From Mesobacillus selenatarsenatis SF-1 (GTDB taxonomy: Bacteria > Bacillota > Bacilli > Bacillales > Cytobacillaceae), in contig NZ_BASE01000019.1 in NCBI RefSeq assembly GCF_000813125.1, positions 1-64,000 on the forward strand: DNA of 64,000 nucleotides, written 5' to 3'. Below, piece by piece: positions 28,490 through 37,544 of the stretch. The notes beneath the pieces were generated by a model. That model made no database searches. It was not told the DNA's origin and saw only the letters and a program-made list of their open reading frames with translations. The position numbers and the translations under genes are program-made. Numbering within the stretch: position 1 is the first letter of the stretch; each line of letters opens with the position of its first letter.

Positions 28490-31400
28490 CTTGCAACCCC
28501 CCCGGCTTGTAAAAAGTCCTCACGCTTCAGCACCGTTAAATCCTCAATAGTCGGCTGATCAATTTCGCTCAATCTCAGCGCGTGCTGGCGAATCGCTGCT
28601 TCACAGATATTCCTCGCCAGACGCCCATTACCTGAAGAAGCTCCTCCCTCAACTCGAGCACATATACCTCTTAAAGCCTCTGCACCGTCAGGACTCAACT
28701 CATAGCCTTTAGGTTTCAGAATGCGAATAGAGATTTCTACCAGCTCATCAACAGAATAATCCGGGAAGGTAATCACATTCGGGAATCTTGAACGCAAGCC
28801 TGCGTTTGAATCCAGCAGCTGTTCCATATCTTCCTCATAACCTGCTAAAATCACAATTAAATTCTCACGGTGATCATCCATTAACTTAACAACTGTATCT
28901 ATCGCTTCCTGTCCAAAGTCCTGACCGTCACCCATAAGAGCATAGGCTTCATCTATGAACAAAATTCCGCCCAGCGCCTTTTCCAGAACTTCTCGTGTTT
29001 TAAGGGCCGTTTGACCAACATATCCAGCCACAAGTCCCGAACGATCAGTTTCCACGATGTGATCCAGCTTGATAACCCCCAGCTCCTTCAGCATTCGGGC
29101 AAGAATCCTGGCGATCGTAGTTTTTCCGGTTCCCGGGTTGCCTTTGAAAACCATATGCAAAGATTGGGCACCCATATCCGGCAGTCCCATCGCTTTCCTT
29201 TTATTCGCCACTTCAATCTGCGCGGATAGCGAACGGACGAATGTTTTCACCTCATCAAGACCGATGATTGCATCCAATTCTTTTAACGCATTCACTTTCG
29301 GTTGATTGTCGAGCAACCCAAAGTCATTAATGGTCAATAGGTTCAATTCTTCTGGGCTGACATTCTCAGCCTCAACGATTCTGACCGCCTGATTCCGAAT
29401 CGCCGACTCCAGCGTATTCCTCACCAGTCGCCCATTGCCGCTGTCATTTTTCCCAGGAATCTGTTTTTTCTCATAAAATTGAGTCAACGCTTGCTGGACA
29501 TCCACATTGAGATTGAATCCCTTTGCTTTTGCCTGGATTACCGTTATCATCGTAAGCTGTTCCGCTGTATAATCCGGGAACTCAATCTTCAATGGAAAAC
29601 GCGATCCCAACCCCGGATTGCTTCGCAAAAACTTCTCCATTTCATCGGTGTAACCTGCCAAAATCACAACTAGATCGTTCCGATGATTTTCAATCAATCT
29701 GACCAGGGTATCGATCGCTTCTTTGCCAAATCCACCGCCCTGTACGCCTTCTTCTACCAGACTGTAAGCTTCATCGATAAATAGCACTCCGCCTAACGCA
29801 GATTGGACGACTTCAGTAGTTTTAACGGCTGTCTGACCCATATATTCTGCCACGAGATTGCTCCGATCCACTTCGATCAAATGACCTCTTTTCAACAGTC
29901 CCATCGATTTAAGCATCTCAGCAAGCATACGGGCCATCGTTGTCTTACCTGTCCCTGGATTCCCGGAAAAGACGATATTCAAAGTTTGTGATTGTTCTGT
30001 CAGGACCCCAGCTTTTTTCCGTTTTTCATTTGCACGGATTTGTTTTTCAAGGCTTCTTATAAAATCCTTCACATTATCGAGACCGATGATGTTCTCAAAT
30101 GCCGGCTCCAGCTCGAACTGAGGCCGCTCTGCAATACCGAAGTCCCCGGCAGTTATGAGCTTATAATCTTTAGCACCAGTTTCCTGGTTAAGTCGCACTG
30201 CTTGTTTCCGGATAGCATCCTCCAGCATATTGCGGACAAGACGTCCATTCCCGGCATCATTCCGTCCGGAAATCTGCTTGGAATCAAACAACTCAAGGAG
30301 CTGCTCTTTAATCCCACGATCAATCGTAAAGTCTTTCGCCTTCGCCATTCCCTCCAAAATCTCATACATCTCTTCGGAAGTATAATCCGGGAACTCGATG
30401 ATATATGGGAACCGCGATTGAAGGCCTGGATTCGTTCTCAGGAAATCCTCCATCTCATTGGTGTACCCTGCCAGAACCAGCACCAGATTGTCCCTGTGGT
30501 CCTCCATGCCCTTTACCAATGTATCAATCGCTTCCATTCCAAACGGATCCTGTTTATCTCTTGATAAAGCGTAGGCTTCATCAATGAATAGTACGCCGCC
30601 AAGGGAACGCTCAATGGCTGCATTGGTTTTAGGCGCAGTCGATCCAAGGTATTCTCCGACGAGATCCTGTCTTGCAGCCTCTACCAACTGTCCTTGTGAA
30701 AGCAGGCCCATCGCTTTTAAAATCCGTGAGACGAGCCGCGCCACGGTTGTTTTGCCAGTACCCGGATTTCCCGTGAACACCATATGTATCGCCATCTTGC
30801 CAGCCGTCTTGTACCCGGCCTCCTGCCTCATTTTTTCTGCCTTCACCGTTTCCAGCAGTTCATGAATCGCTCTTTTCACGCTATGCAAACCAGTCAAGCG
30901 GTCAAGCTCTTCAAGCAGGTCTTCTATTTTTTCCTCTTCCACCATTGGAATCGATTTTAATAAGAAGCTTTGCTGTCCTTTTGCTGCCAGCAAATCATCC
31001 TGCTGCAGCTGAATCTGGACGAAGTCCCCAGCCAACAAAGTTCCTCTCGATCTTAAATCGACAAGCCCCTGATAAAAATCCTTTTCTACCAGACTTTCAA
31101 TTGCTTCACCATATTTCTTCGTCACCATAATCCGTTCGACCAAACCAGTAAAAACATCAGGTTCAAATGAAACATTCAATTGTGTTTGGCTTTCGAGCCT
31201 GCGGGCAGCAGTCTGAAGCTTTCCTCTTAAAATAGCCTCGACATCGGCCGGCATCAGCGGTGCAGAAATCGCATAGGATTGTATTCCCTTCAAAATAGGA
31301 GCAGGAATTTTATTCGCTACTTCAACAGGAAGCTGTCCGTGCACTTCCGCTTTCAAATCGACATCACTGTAAAATACCAGAAAATAATTGGAGGCATCAA

Positions 31401-32085
31401 CCATAAGACTGTTTGATGTCCGGAAATAACCTTGCTGGACCAGCCTCGAAACAAACTTAAGAACCTCAGCATTGGCCTTCTCCAACCCTATGAAACAAAC
31501 CGTCCCAATTCCATATTCAAAGGCTGCGGAACAGTCCAGGACAAAATTGCTGTGAATGTCCTCCTCAGTGTAATTCCGCAAGTCAATCGTCGCCACCCGT
31601 TTATAAGGAACAAGTTTTTTCTTATAAAGCTGATCGACAAGCAGTTGCAATGTCGTATATTTGCCCGTTCCCGCTGGTCCTGCCAGCAGGATCGTATTTT
31701 GAACCTTTCCTTTCTCTCTCTTAAAAAAGGCTTTCTTATAAGAGACCAGCAATTCATCAATGAATGCTTCCTGTCGCAAAATCTTGCTATTCAAATCCTT
31801 CTTGATCTCAGCAAAAATCGTATCCAACTCTTCATTGGACCGATTCAAGCCCATCTGCTTCATACCGTACTTAGCATCCTTGACTACTTCCCCGACACCA
31901 CCAGCAGAATGAGGAACATGCTGCGGACTGCCACCTACCGATTCCGTTCTCAATGCACCAGGATGAACCATCGCCTGCGCCTGTCCACCCATCCGCTGCT
32001 TCTTGCCCCTGAATCCCTTCGCCTGCACATAATCCACCAATTGAAGCTCAGGCAGTAAAATACGAAGCCATCTTTGGAAACCCAT
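28486..32085 (-). CDS. Giant AAA protein with one divergent and three CbxX/SpoVK-type AAA modules
   Basis: 1199 residues. An N-terminal about 100-residue basic region is followed by a divergent ATPase with Walker A GPAGTGKYT (136-143). Three tandem CbxX/CfqX modules follow, each with Walker A GNPGTGKTT (439, 708 and 982), Walker B LFIDEAYAL or LFIDEAYSL, a sensor-1 ILAGY (or VLAGY) and NGRLVRN. The modules are related to SpoVK, rubisco activase CbbX and the EccA ATPase of type VII secretion. Such proteins remodel or unfold protein partners. The gene is first in an operon with two membrane proteins. No substrate is shown; a link to the nearby toxin operon is only suggested by distance. Confidence 0.9.
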   Translation of the reverse strand: MGFQRWLRILLPELQLVDYVQAKGFRGKKQRMGGQAQAMVHPGALRTESVGGSPQHVPHSAGGVGEVVKDAKYGMKQMGLNRSNEELDTIFAEIKKDLNSKILRQEAFIDELLVSYKKAFFKREKGKVQNTILLAGPAGTGKYTTLQLLVDQLYKKKLVPYKRVATIDLRNYTEEDIHSNFVLDCSAAFEYGIGTVCFIGLEKANAEVLKFVSRLVQQGYFRTSNSLMVDASNYFLVFYSDVDLKAEVHGQLPVEVANKIPAPILKGIQSYAISAPLMPADVEAILRGKLQTAARRLESQTQLNVSFEPDVFTGLVERIMVTKKYGEAIESLVEKDFYQGLVDLRSRGTLLAGDFVQIQLQQDDLLAAKGQQSFLLKSIPMVEEEKIEDLLEELDRLTGLHSVKRAIHELLETVKAEKMRQEAGYKTAGKMAIHMVFTGNPGTGKTTVARLVSRILKAMGLLSQGQLVEAARQDLVGEYLGSTAPKTNAAIERSLGGVLFIDEAYALSRDKQDPFGMEAIDTLVKGMEDHRDNLVLVLAGYTNEMEDFLRTNPGLQSRFPYIIEFPDYTSEEMYEILEGMAKAKDFTIDRGIKEQLLELFDSKQISGRNDAGNGRLVRNMLEDAIRKQAVRLNQETGAKDYKLITAGDFGIAERPQFELEPAFENIIGLDNVKDFIRSLEKQIRANEKRKKAGVLTEQSQTLNIVFSGNPGTGKTTMARMLAEMLKSMGLLKRGHLIEVDRSNLVAEYMGQTAVKTTEVVQSALGGVLFIDEAYSLVEEGVQGGGFGKEAIDTLVRLIENHRNDLVVILAGYTDEMEKFLRSNPGLGSRFPLKIEFPDYTAEQLTMITVIQAKAKGFNLNVDVQQALTQFYEKKQIPGKNDSGNGRLVRNTLESAIRNQAVRIVEAENVSPEELNLLTINDFGLLDNQPKVNALKELDAIIGLDEVKTFVRSLSAQIEVANKRKAMGLPDMGAQSLHMVFKGNPGTGKTTIARILARMLKELGVIKLDHIVETDRSGLVAGYVGQTALKTREVLEKALGGILFIDEAYALMGDGQDFGQEAIDTVVKLMDDHRENLIVILAGYEEDMEQLLDSNAGLRSRFPNVITFPDYSVDELVEISIRILKPKGYELSPDGAEALRGICARVEGGASSGNGRLARNICEAAIRQHALRLSEIDQPTIEDLTVLKREDFLQAGGVAR

Positions 32086-32164
32086 GACCCAACCTCACCT
32101 TACATATGATTTACTACTAATAATTTTAAACCAATATATAACAATTACAATTAAATTTTCCAAA

Positions 32165-32197
32165 CAATAAAAGACAGCGGGGTTGATTCGCTGTCTT
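32165..32197 (-). terminator. Terminator of the membrane protein gene at 32234
   Basis: AAGACAGCG (32171-32179) pairs with CGCTGTCTT (32189-32197); the tail on the minus strand is TTTATTG. Confidence 0.75.
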
Positions 32198-32233
32198 ACA
32201 AGTTCGTATTTTTATGTTTCTTGAGACTTACAA

Positions 32234-32761
32234 TCAGGCTCCTTTATTTCCCATTCGCTTTTCCCAATTTAGCTTTAATTCAGGTGTCGCATGTGGAACT
32301 AGATATTCCTGTATAACCTGGTTCACCTTTTCTTCACCTACCAGGTTATATGTAGGAAATTTGATTTTCTTTTTGTTTGTGGTTTGGACAACAAGGTACT
32401 TTAAGCTGGATTCGCCCCATTTGATATCTTTGATTTCATTAATCGGAACACTATCTTTACAACCTTTTAGCAATCCAGACTCAATCGTTAATAATGTCTT
32501 GCCTGAAAGGATTACACTTATGAGTTTGAGTAAGATGGAGCCGGAAAAAATCAGTCCGATCAGTCCGATCACGATACTTAAAAAGCCTCTTACGTAACCT
32601 GAATCAGGCGCTACAACAAACAAAACAAAGGCGGAAAGCAAAGTACCAAATAACGCAGATGACACCATGCAGCCGGCACCTGGATTCGTGTAAACAATCT
32701 CGATTTTGCCCTCTGTAATTATAATATTATGTTCTTCCACTTCATTCACTCTTTCATACAT
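32234..32761 (-). CDS. Membrane protein, paralogue of the next gene (DUF5381/YfjD-like)
   Basis: About 175 residues. Two central hydrophobic segments (residues 35-90), then a C-terminal domain ending GEEKVNQVIQEYLVPHATPE. It is 55-60% identical by eye to the 32828 protein, so the pair is a tandem duplication. The layout resembles B. subtilis YfjD/YfjE (DUF5381), which sit in a WXG100/LXG toxin locus; that assignment is from memory. The exact start is uncertain: ATG 32761, or a GTG 12 bases further that better matches the paralogue. Confidence 0.72.
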   Translation of the reverse strand: MYERVNEVEEHNIIITEGKIEIVYTNPGAGCMVSSALFGTLLSAFVLFVVAPDSGYVRGFLSIVIGLIGLIFSGSILLKLISVILSGKTLLTIESGLLKGCKDSVPINEIKDIKWGESSLKYLVVQTTNKKKIKFPTYNLVGEEKVNQVIQEYLVPHATPELKLNWEKRMGNKGA

Positions 32762-32772
32762 AGTCTCCAATA

Positions 32773-32812
32773 AAAAAGCTTGCAGAGATAAATTACCGCT
32801 CTACAAGCTTTA
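32773..32812 (-). terminator. Terminator between the paralogous membrane genes
   Basis: On the minus strand AAAGCTTGTAGAG pairs with CTCTGCAAGCTTT followed by a T tract, so the two genes are probably separate or attenuated. Confidence 0.7.
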
Positions 32813-32827
32813 GAATTACTGAAAGGA

Positions 32828-33346
32828 TTAAGCACCTTTATTACTAAAACGTTTTTCCCAATTCCGTTTAAACTCAGGGGTCGCATTGGGTATAACATAA
32901 TCATTGATCACCTGGTTCACTTTTTCTTCGGGAACGAGATTATAAGAAGATAACTTGATGGTCTTTTTGTTTGTTGTTTTGATTGCCAGATACTTCAATG
33001 AACTTCCAGCCCATTTCATATCTGTGATTTCATCAATCCGAACTGCCTTGTTCTTCCCTTTGAAATATCCATCCTGTACAGTATATACTGCCTTTCCGGT
33101 GAGTATAGCTCTTAAAACTTTTATCAACATTGTGCTGACAAACAAAAAGCCAATGCCTCCAATTATAACTCCTATAAATGCTCTTGCTACCCCTGATGTA
33201 GGAACTATGTAAAATAAGATGAAGAGGGATGCCAAGAACATGATACCGCCAGCAGTCAAAAGACAACCTGCCCCTCCGCTGGTATAGACTACTTCAACTC
33301 GATCATCGTAAACTTTTATATTATTCTCTTGAATTTCATTTTCCAT
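32828..33346 (-). CDS. Membrane protein of a tandem paralogous pair (DUF5381/YfjD-like)
   Basis: 172 residues: cytosolic MENEIQENNIKVYDDRVEVV, then two membrane helices (about 28-48 and 55-80), then a cytosolic beta domain containing KWAGSSLKYLAIKTTNKKTI. AAGGTG lies 5 bases before ATG. It lies 253 bases downstream of the immunity candidate and could belong to the same defence or competition island. Role unknown. Confidence 0.75.
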   Translation of the reverse strand: MENEIQENNIKVYDDRVEVVYTSGGAGCLLTAGGIMFLASLFILFYIVPTSGVARAFIGVIIGGIGFLFVSTMLIKVLRAILTGKAVYTVQDGYFKGKNKAVRIDEITDMKWAGSSLKYLAIKTTNKKTIKLSSYNLVPEEKVNQVINDYVIPNATPEFKRNWEKRFSNKGA

Positions 33347-33478
33347 ATTGCACCTTTTCCAATGACTCTATGACATTTTCTTTGATTAATTGGTCAACTT
33401 TACTGCTATCGCACTGATTCATATAAAAAACATCCTCATTTTTTTCAATGATCCAGTGAGCAGCCGGACAGACCTTTT

Positions 33479-33576
33479 GCTTCCAAAATAATTACCAAAA
33501 AAGAGCAAAAGGTCCCCTTGCTACCTTATCTGGACTCCCGAATGGGACAAGAGAGTCCCCAGAGAACCGTCCCTAA
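33479..33576. repeat. Dispersed palindromic repeat, composite copy
   Basis: GCTTCCAAAATAATTACC, AGAGCAAAAGGTCCCCTTGC, then ACTCCCGAATGGGACAAGAG and AGAACCGTCCC. It combines the flank of the 18949 copy and the flank of the 20386 copy, so longer mobile units may exist. Confidence 0.75.
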
Positions 33577-33599
33577 GCTAATTTTCAATAATACTATTT

Positions 33600-33869
33600 T
33601 TATAATAGTTCTTTATTTAATTTTTCAGCTTTATGCATTTCACCTAACAATGAATTTTGATAGTCACTATAACTATCCATATAAGCCCTTATACCACCTA
33701 TTATATTGATTCCTTCAATGTCATTATTTTTCTCTAAAATATCTAAAGCATTCTTATATCTCTTATATATAAGTTGTAAGATGCCACTGTTTAATTCAGA
33801 TGAATAATCTTTTTCAAGAGTATTTATCACGACTTTTATTTGTTCGATTAACTGCTTTTTCTTATCCAT
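33600..33869 (-). CDS. Immunity protein candidate
   Basis: An 89-residue acidic helical protein (MDKKKQLIEQIKVVINTLEK ... GGIRAYMDSYSDYQNSL) that begins 9 bases after the toxin stop. AGGAGG lies 6 bases before ATG. Position, size and charge match the immunity genes that follow polymorphic toxins. No family recognised; inhibition of the toxin is inferred from order only. The sequence is more AT-rich than the flanks, typical of toxin-immunity tips. Confidence 0.65.
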   Translation of the reverse strand: MDKKKQLIEQIKVVINTLEKDYSSELNSGILQLIYKRYKNALDILEKNNDIEGINIIGGIRAYMDSYSDYQNSLLGEMHKAEKLNKELL

Positions 33870-33878
33870 TGTTTCCTC

Positions 33879-35144
33879 CTATTTACTCGGAACCTCTCTG
33901 GTTTCCTTTATCCAATCTGATGGCCAACCTTGAGGCAGCAATATTTGATCGCCATCACCTTCTAGTAAGGCTCCGGTTTTTGTGTATTGCTTTTCAACTC
34001 TGCCAATATTTAAAATTTGTCCTTTTGGCACTTCTATAACAGCTTCATATTGTCTTGAATTTTTCCAATCCGGTACTAAAGCAGTATTTATTTTTGCATT
34101 TATTCTATTTCCAGCTGGACTAGTAGTTACAAAAGATCCGTTAACTTTTGCACCACCTCCATAAGTTCTATAAAAAGTAAGTTTTTCCTCTGTAATAACG
34201 GTTCTATAATTACCATCAGTAAATGATTCACTGATCCAGTCAGGTAAATCTATTTTTTCAATAACTTTGACTTTATCATCAATAGCGGTTGAATACTTAC
34301 TTAAGATTTCAGATTTTCTCGTTGCCTTAAAACCAGTATCTCCTATTCCCCCATTTCCGTCTATCTTCTGAGAAACCTCCTTCTTTTCAACCACTATTCC
34401 GCTTTCTTTCTTCTCAGGAGTCACACGTTTTTCAACTGCTGCTCCGCCGTCCTTCTTCTCAATAGTCTCCGGCTTAACAACCCGAACTCCCCCAGCTTCC
34501 TCCACAACCTTAGCCCCTTTAGCCATCTTCACGGCCTTGTCGACACCTTTAGTTCCGATAATCGCTAGAGCGACTTCTCCTACGGCGCGGCCAAACCACT
34601 GCGATCGGCTTTTGGCATCGCCGTTTATGACGTCATTTTTCCAGGAGTCTGATATCGACTTCCAGATACTTTTCGCAGTTTCCACGGGGTGGCTTATAGC
34701 ATACACGATTCCCTTTGCGGTCTCGATTGGATGGGTGATGGCGTTCCAAATTCCCTCAACGGTAGAAAAGACGGCTTCAGCCAGCCCTTTGCGAAAGCCT
34801 GATACAACATCATTAGCTGTTCCAAACATATCTTTCATTTTATCCCAGACTGACTTCTTCTCTGGCTCCTTTAATCGGTCCGCTTTCTTATCGGCCTTCA
34901 CATATAAATCCATGGAGACATCAACGAATTGATGAATTTTCTTCAGTTTCTTTTCTGCCTCTCTTACCTTTGCAGCTGCTTCATTTAAATTCCTCCCTAT
35001 GCTCCTTCGGGAGGCAATCCTGCCATCAACCTGATGCCTGTCGGACGAAATCCGGTTTCCAACCCCATCGACCCGGGAGGATAGGTTGACCAAATCCTTG
35101 TTAGCCGCCTTCACCTGATTCACTTTTATATTAATCTTGGACAC
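33879..35144 (-). CDS. Polymorphic toxin with LXG/WXG-like N terminus
   Basis: 421 residues. Residues 1-85 are a helical, charged delivery-type domain (SKINIKVNQVKAANKDLVNL; KVREAEKKLKKIHQFVDV). About 110-215 is the small-residue pre-toxin region with ITHPIETAKGIVYAISHPVE, seen in many Bacillus LXG-type toxins. A low-complexity linker (about 225-265) precedes a C-terminal domain (300-421) with FYRTYGGGAKVNGSFVTTSP and GDQILLPQGWPSDW. The R..GG / F-x-T / DQ pattern recalls ADP-ribosyltransferase or NADase toxins, which is only a hypothesis. GTG start with GGAGG 7 bases upstream. It sits between an SseB-like gene (11 bases) and the immunity candidate (9 bases). Confidence 0.78.
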   Translation of the reverse strand: MSKINIKVNQVKAANKDLVNLSSRVDGVGNRISSDRHQVDGRIASRRSIGRNLNEAAAKVREAEKKLKKIHQFVDVSMDLYVKADKKADRLKEPEKKSVWDKMKDMFGTANDVVSGFRKGLAEAVFSTVEGIWNAITHPIETAKGIVYAISHPVETAKSIWKSISDSWKNDVINGDAKSRSQWFGRAVGEVALAIIGTKGVDKAVKMAKGAKVVEEAGGVRVVKPETIEKKDGGAAVEKRVTPEKKESGIVVEKKEVSQKIDGNGGIGDTGFKATRKSEILSKYSTAIDDKVKVIEKIDLPDWISESFTDGNYRTVITEEKLTFYRTYGGGAKVNGSFVTTSPAGNRINAKINTALVPDWKNSRQYEAVIEVPKGQILNIGRVEKQYTKTGALLEGDGDQILLPQGWPSDWIKETREVPSK

Positions 35145-35155
35145 TCGGTAACCTC

Positions 35156-35902
35156 CTACTCAAACATCGTCCGAAATTTATCCACTGATTCGAGGAAATA
35201 AAACGGCCTGGTGTCTTCCACAATGGAACTGGCCAGCGGGATGGCATCATCAAGAATCATTACTTCAATCTGCTGTTCTACCTGTTGATTTATAGCTTCG
35301 AAAACTTCTTGAGTCAGGCCTTCTTCCAAGTCATCCACATCTAATGCCACTAGAGGAAAAGGATGTCCAGCAGCCGATGGGTTATATATATTGACCAGGT
35401 AAGCTTTTCTTACAGCTGGGAAATTCTTAAGGCAGGAACGCAGCCTTTCCATCACACCTTCCGGAAGCTCCACTATTTGTTCAGTCAGGATCCTTTTCTT
35501 CTCTTCGTCACTTAACTTTTCGAAAAAATAGTGCAGAATTCTGCCATCCTTCATCGTTTCAAGTTCTTCACTTGAAATTTTTTTACTCAAACCAGTAAAA
35601 GGATTCAACACCCATGGAATGTCCGTCCCCGCCATCTCCAAAAGCAGCTCTGCCGGGATTTTCACATAGGGATACTCTGATTGGATGATCGCATCGAACT
35701 TCTCCCAGCTCGTAAAAACTGGCAAGATCAGCTCTCCATCCTCTTCGATGTACTTTAAATTCAGCGTCTCATCATCCACAATCGACCCAATCACGACCAG
35801 TTCAAGTTTAACCAACGCTTTATAAAATTGAAAACGGCTAGAAGGCTCATCAATAGCCGCAGACAACAAATCATCAAAAGACTCACTCGTAGGATTTTTC
35901 AT
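35156..35902 (-). CDS. SseB-like protein
   Basis: 248 residues of the SseB (enhanced serine sensitivity) family: N-terminal SseB domain with LILPVFTSWEKFDAI and WVLNPFTGLSKKIS, C-terminal SseB domain with LVNIYNPSAAGHPFPLVALD. Cytosolic. Its biochemical role in Bacillus is unknown. ATG at 35902 is used because AGGAG lies 5 bases upstream. It is the first gene of the SseB-toxin-immunity operon. An accessory or chaperone role is possible from position. Confidence 0.82.
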   Translation of the reverse strand: MKNPTSESFDDLLSAAIDEPSSRFQFYKALVKLELVVIGSIVDDETLNLKYIEEDGELILPVFTSWEKFDAIIQSEYPYVKIPAELLLEMAGTDIPWVLNPFTGLSKKISSEELETMKDGRILHYFFEKLSDEEKKRILTEQIVELPEGVMERLRSCLKNFPAVRKAYLVNIYNPSAAGHPFPLVALDVDDLEEGLTQEVFEAINQQVEQQIEVMILDDAIPLASSIVEDTRPFYFLESVDKFRTMFE

Positions 35903-35993
35903 AACCACTCCTAAAAATTAGACATAACCCATATATAATTCCACAAATATCCAATTATCCCTCTTGAAAAAATATGAGTCTAAAGACTCAAAA

Positions 35994-36035
35994 ATAAAAT
36001 AAAAAAGCTTGCTATCTCCAATAGAGTTAGCAAGC
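35994..36035 (-). terminator. Terminator of the gene at 36069
   Basis: GCTTGCTA (36007-36014) pairs with TAGCAAGC (36028-36035), with TTTTTT on the minus strand. It separates the gene at 36069 from the SseB-toxin operon. Confidence 0.8.
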
Positions 36036-36068
36036 AATGAGTACTTCCACTTAAACTGGGGTCTCTCG

Positions 36069-36515
36069 TTAATATCTTGAAATGGTTGTAATCCCATACT
36101 CTGTCACTAATGTCCGATGAGAAAGTTCTTCTACCCAATTCTTTTCTTTAAGCTTGAAGGTGCCGTACTCATTCTCATATGTACGACTACCGATATTTAA
36201 GATAGGCTGAGGATGATCCATCATCTTTCGGATTGAGTACTGATACCAGTTTTGTACAGGAATATGATATAACTCAATCACTTCTCCTACCTCCATAAAA
36301 TGCTCTAAGTACGTCCAGAAGTTTTTATTCCCCAACCCTGCTGCCTCATAGAGATATGGCATCGTGAAAAATGGCTGCATGATCTCAATCCAATACGGAT
36401 CCAGATCATTCACAAAAAAACCCACACCCCGTTCGAGAAAGAATCCATCATTAACTTCCATCTCCCGAGGAATACTAAATGGCTTCGATGAGGCCAAAAA
36501 CTGAATTTCGGTCAT
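36069..36515 (-). CDS. Hypothetical protein, 148 residues
   Basis: Not recognised. A soluble protein, MTEIQFLASSKPFSIPREME at the N terminus and rich in aromatic residues (WTYLEHFMEVGEVIELYHIP). AGGAAG lies 8 bases before ATG. It has its own terminator, and lies next to a toxin locus, so an orphan immunity gene is possible. Confidence 0.6.
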   Translation of the reverse strand: MTEIQFLASSKPFSIPREMEVNDGFFLERGVGFFVNDLDPYWIEIMQPFFTMPYLYEAAGLGNKNFWTYLEHFMEVGEVIELYHIPVQNWYQYSIRKMMDHPQPILNIGSRTYENEYGTFKLKEKNWVEELSHRTLVTEYGITTISRY

Positions 36516-36606
36516 AAGTTCACTTCCTATAGGGATTTAGTACAGCAAGAGCAATAATGACACTTTTTTTAAAAAAAGAGATGATACTCTTCAAAGGAAG
36601 TGTATA

Positions 36607-37323
36607 TCATCTATTTGCATTAAGTTCCATGACTATCGGCATGTGGTCACTTAGCTTAATCCATTCTTCGTATGACCCAATTTCCAATTTACTTGTCTGT
36701 TTAAGAAAAGATTCGGAAGCGAATATAAAATCAATATGAAATGGGCTAGCTTTGTCCTTCCTAAAATAATGAGTTGGCAGTGTTTCAAGCCCATGTTCCT
36801 CATTATAAAAATGATGATAGGCACTCCTTACATTTACTTTGTCCAGGAGATTTACTACTTCCGAGTGAGTACCAATCCTTTTAATATGATCAAATATTTT
36901 ACTACTGTTCCAATCACCCGCAATTATACATGGCTCATTCAGTAAAGACTCATAATAATTCAAAGCCAGAAAAATCTGTCCTATGTAACTATCAAATCTA
37001 CTTTTGGTAAGTTGAGACCAAACTGCAAACAGAATGAAACTCTTCTTACCAGTAACGATTAAAGGAATAATATAACGAAATTCTTTGTTATAGGATGGAT
37101 GTAATTCGATATGAAGGTTATCATTAATATTTAATATTCCGATTCCCTTGTTCAGATTGTCACCGAACCAGAGGAATTGATTAATCTCTTGAAGGCGGTT
37201 ACTAGCTCTCCATTTCTCTGAAGCTTCACATTCTGGGATGACTAAAATATCTGCATTGAATGGGAGTATACTTTCAATTTTATCCCTAAATCTCATTGAA
37301 GCATTCCATGTAATTAACTTCAT
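36607..37323 (-). CDS. Endonuclease/exonuclease/phosphatase (EEP) family protein
   Basis: Metal-dependent phosphodiester or phosphate hydrolase. Motifs in order: TWNAS (residue about 4), PECE (about 30), IIAGDWNSS (about 143) and LSDHMPIVMEL at the end. 238 residues, complete fold. Nucleic acid, phosphoinositide or another substrate cannot be told. No signal peptide, so cytosolic. GGAG lies 8 bases before ATG. Monocistronic. Confidence 0.85.
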   Translation of the reverse strand: MKLITWNASMRFRDKIESILPFNADILVIPECEASEKWRASNRLQEINQFLWFGDNLNKGIGILNINDNLHIELHPSYNKEFRYIIPLIVTGKKSFILFAVWSQLTKSRFDSYIGQIFLALNYYESLLNEPCIIAGDWNSSKIFDHIKRIGTHSEVVNLLDKVNVRSAYHHFYNEEHGLETLPTHYFRKDKASPFHIDFIFASESFLKQTSKLEIGSYEEWIKLSDHMPIVMELNANR

Positions 37324-37544
37324 ATTACAACTCCTTCAACACTATTTTAAAATGTACTTATAATTGTTCCTTTATCGATATTCCCACCTTATAATTCTCA
37401 TTCATCCTGTTATGTGAAAGTATCGTTCATTTCATCCAAGTCAAAATTAGTTATTTTTTCCATTATATCAAATTAAAACTTAAATATAGCAGGTATTAGA
37501 ACGAAAGTATAAGAGAGGATACTTAACAGCAAGGAGAGAGGATC

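Noticed and set aside
29992-30564. 190-codon plus-strand frame
   Set aside because: Antisense to conserved AAA modules, no ribosome site.
31432-32058. 208-codon plus-strand frame
   Set aside because: Antisense to the N-terminal part of the four-AAA protein; composition and lack of start signals argue against it.
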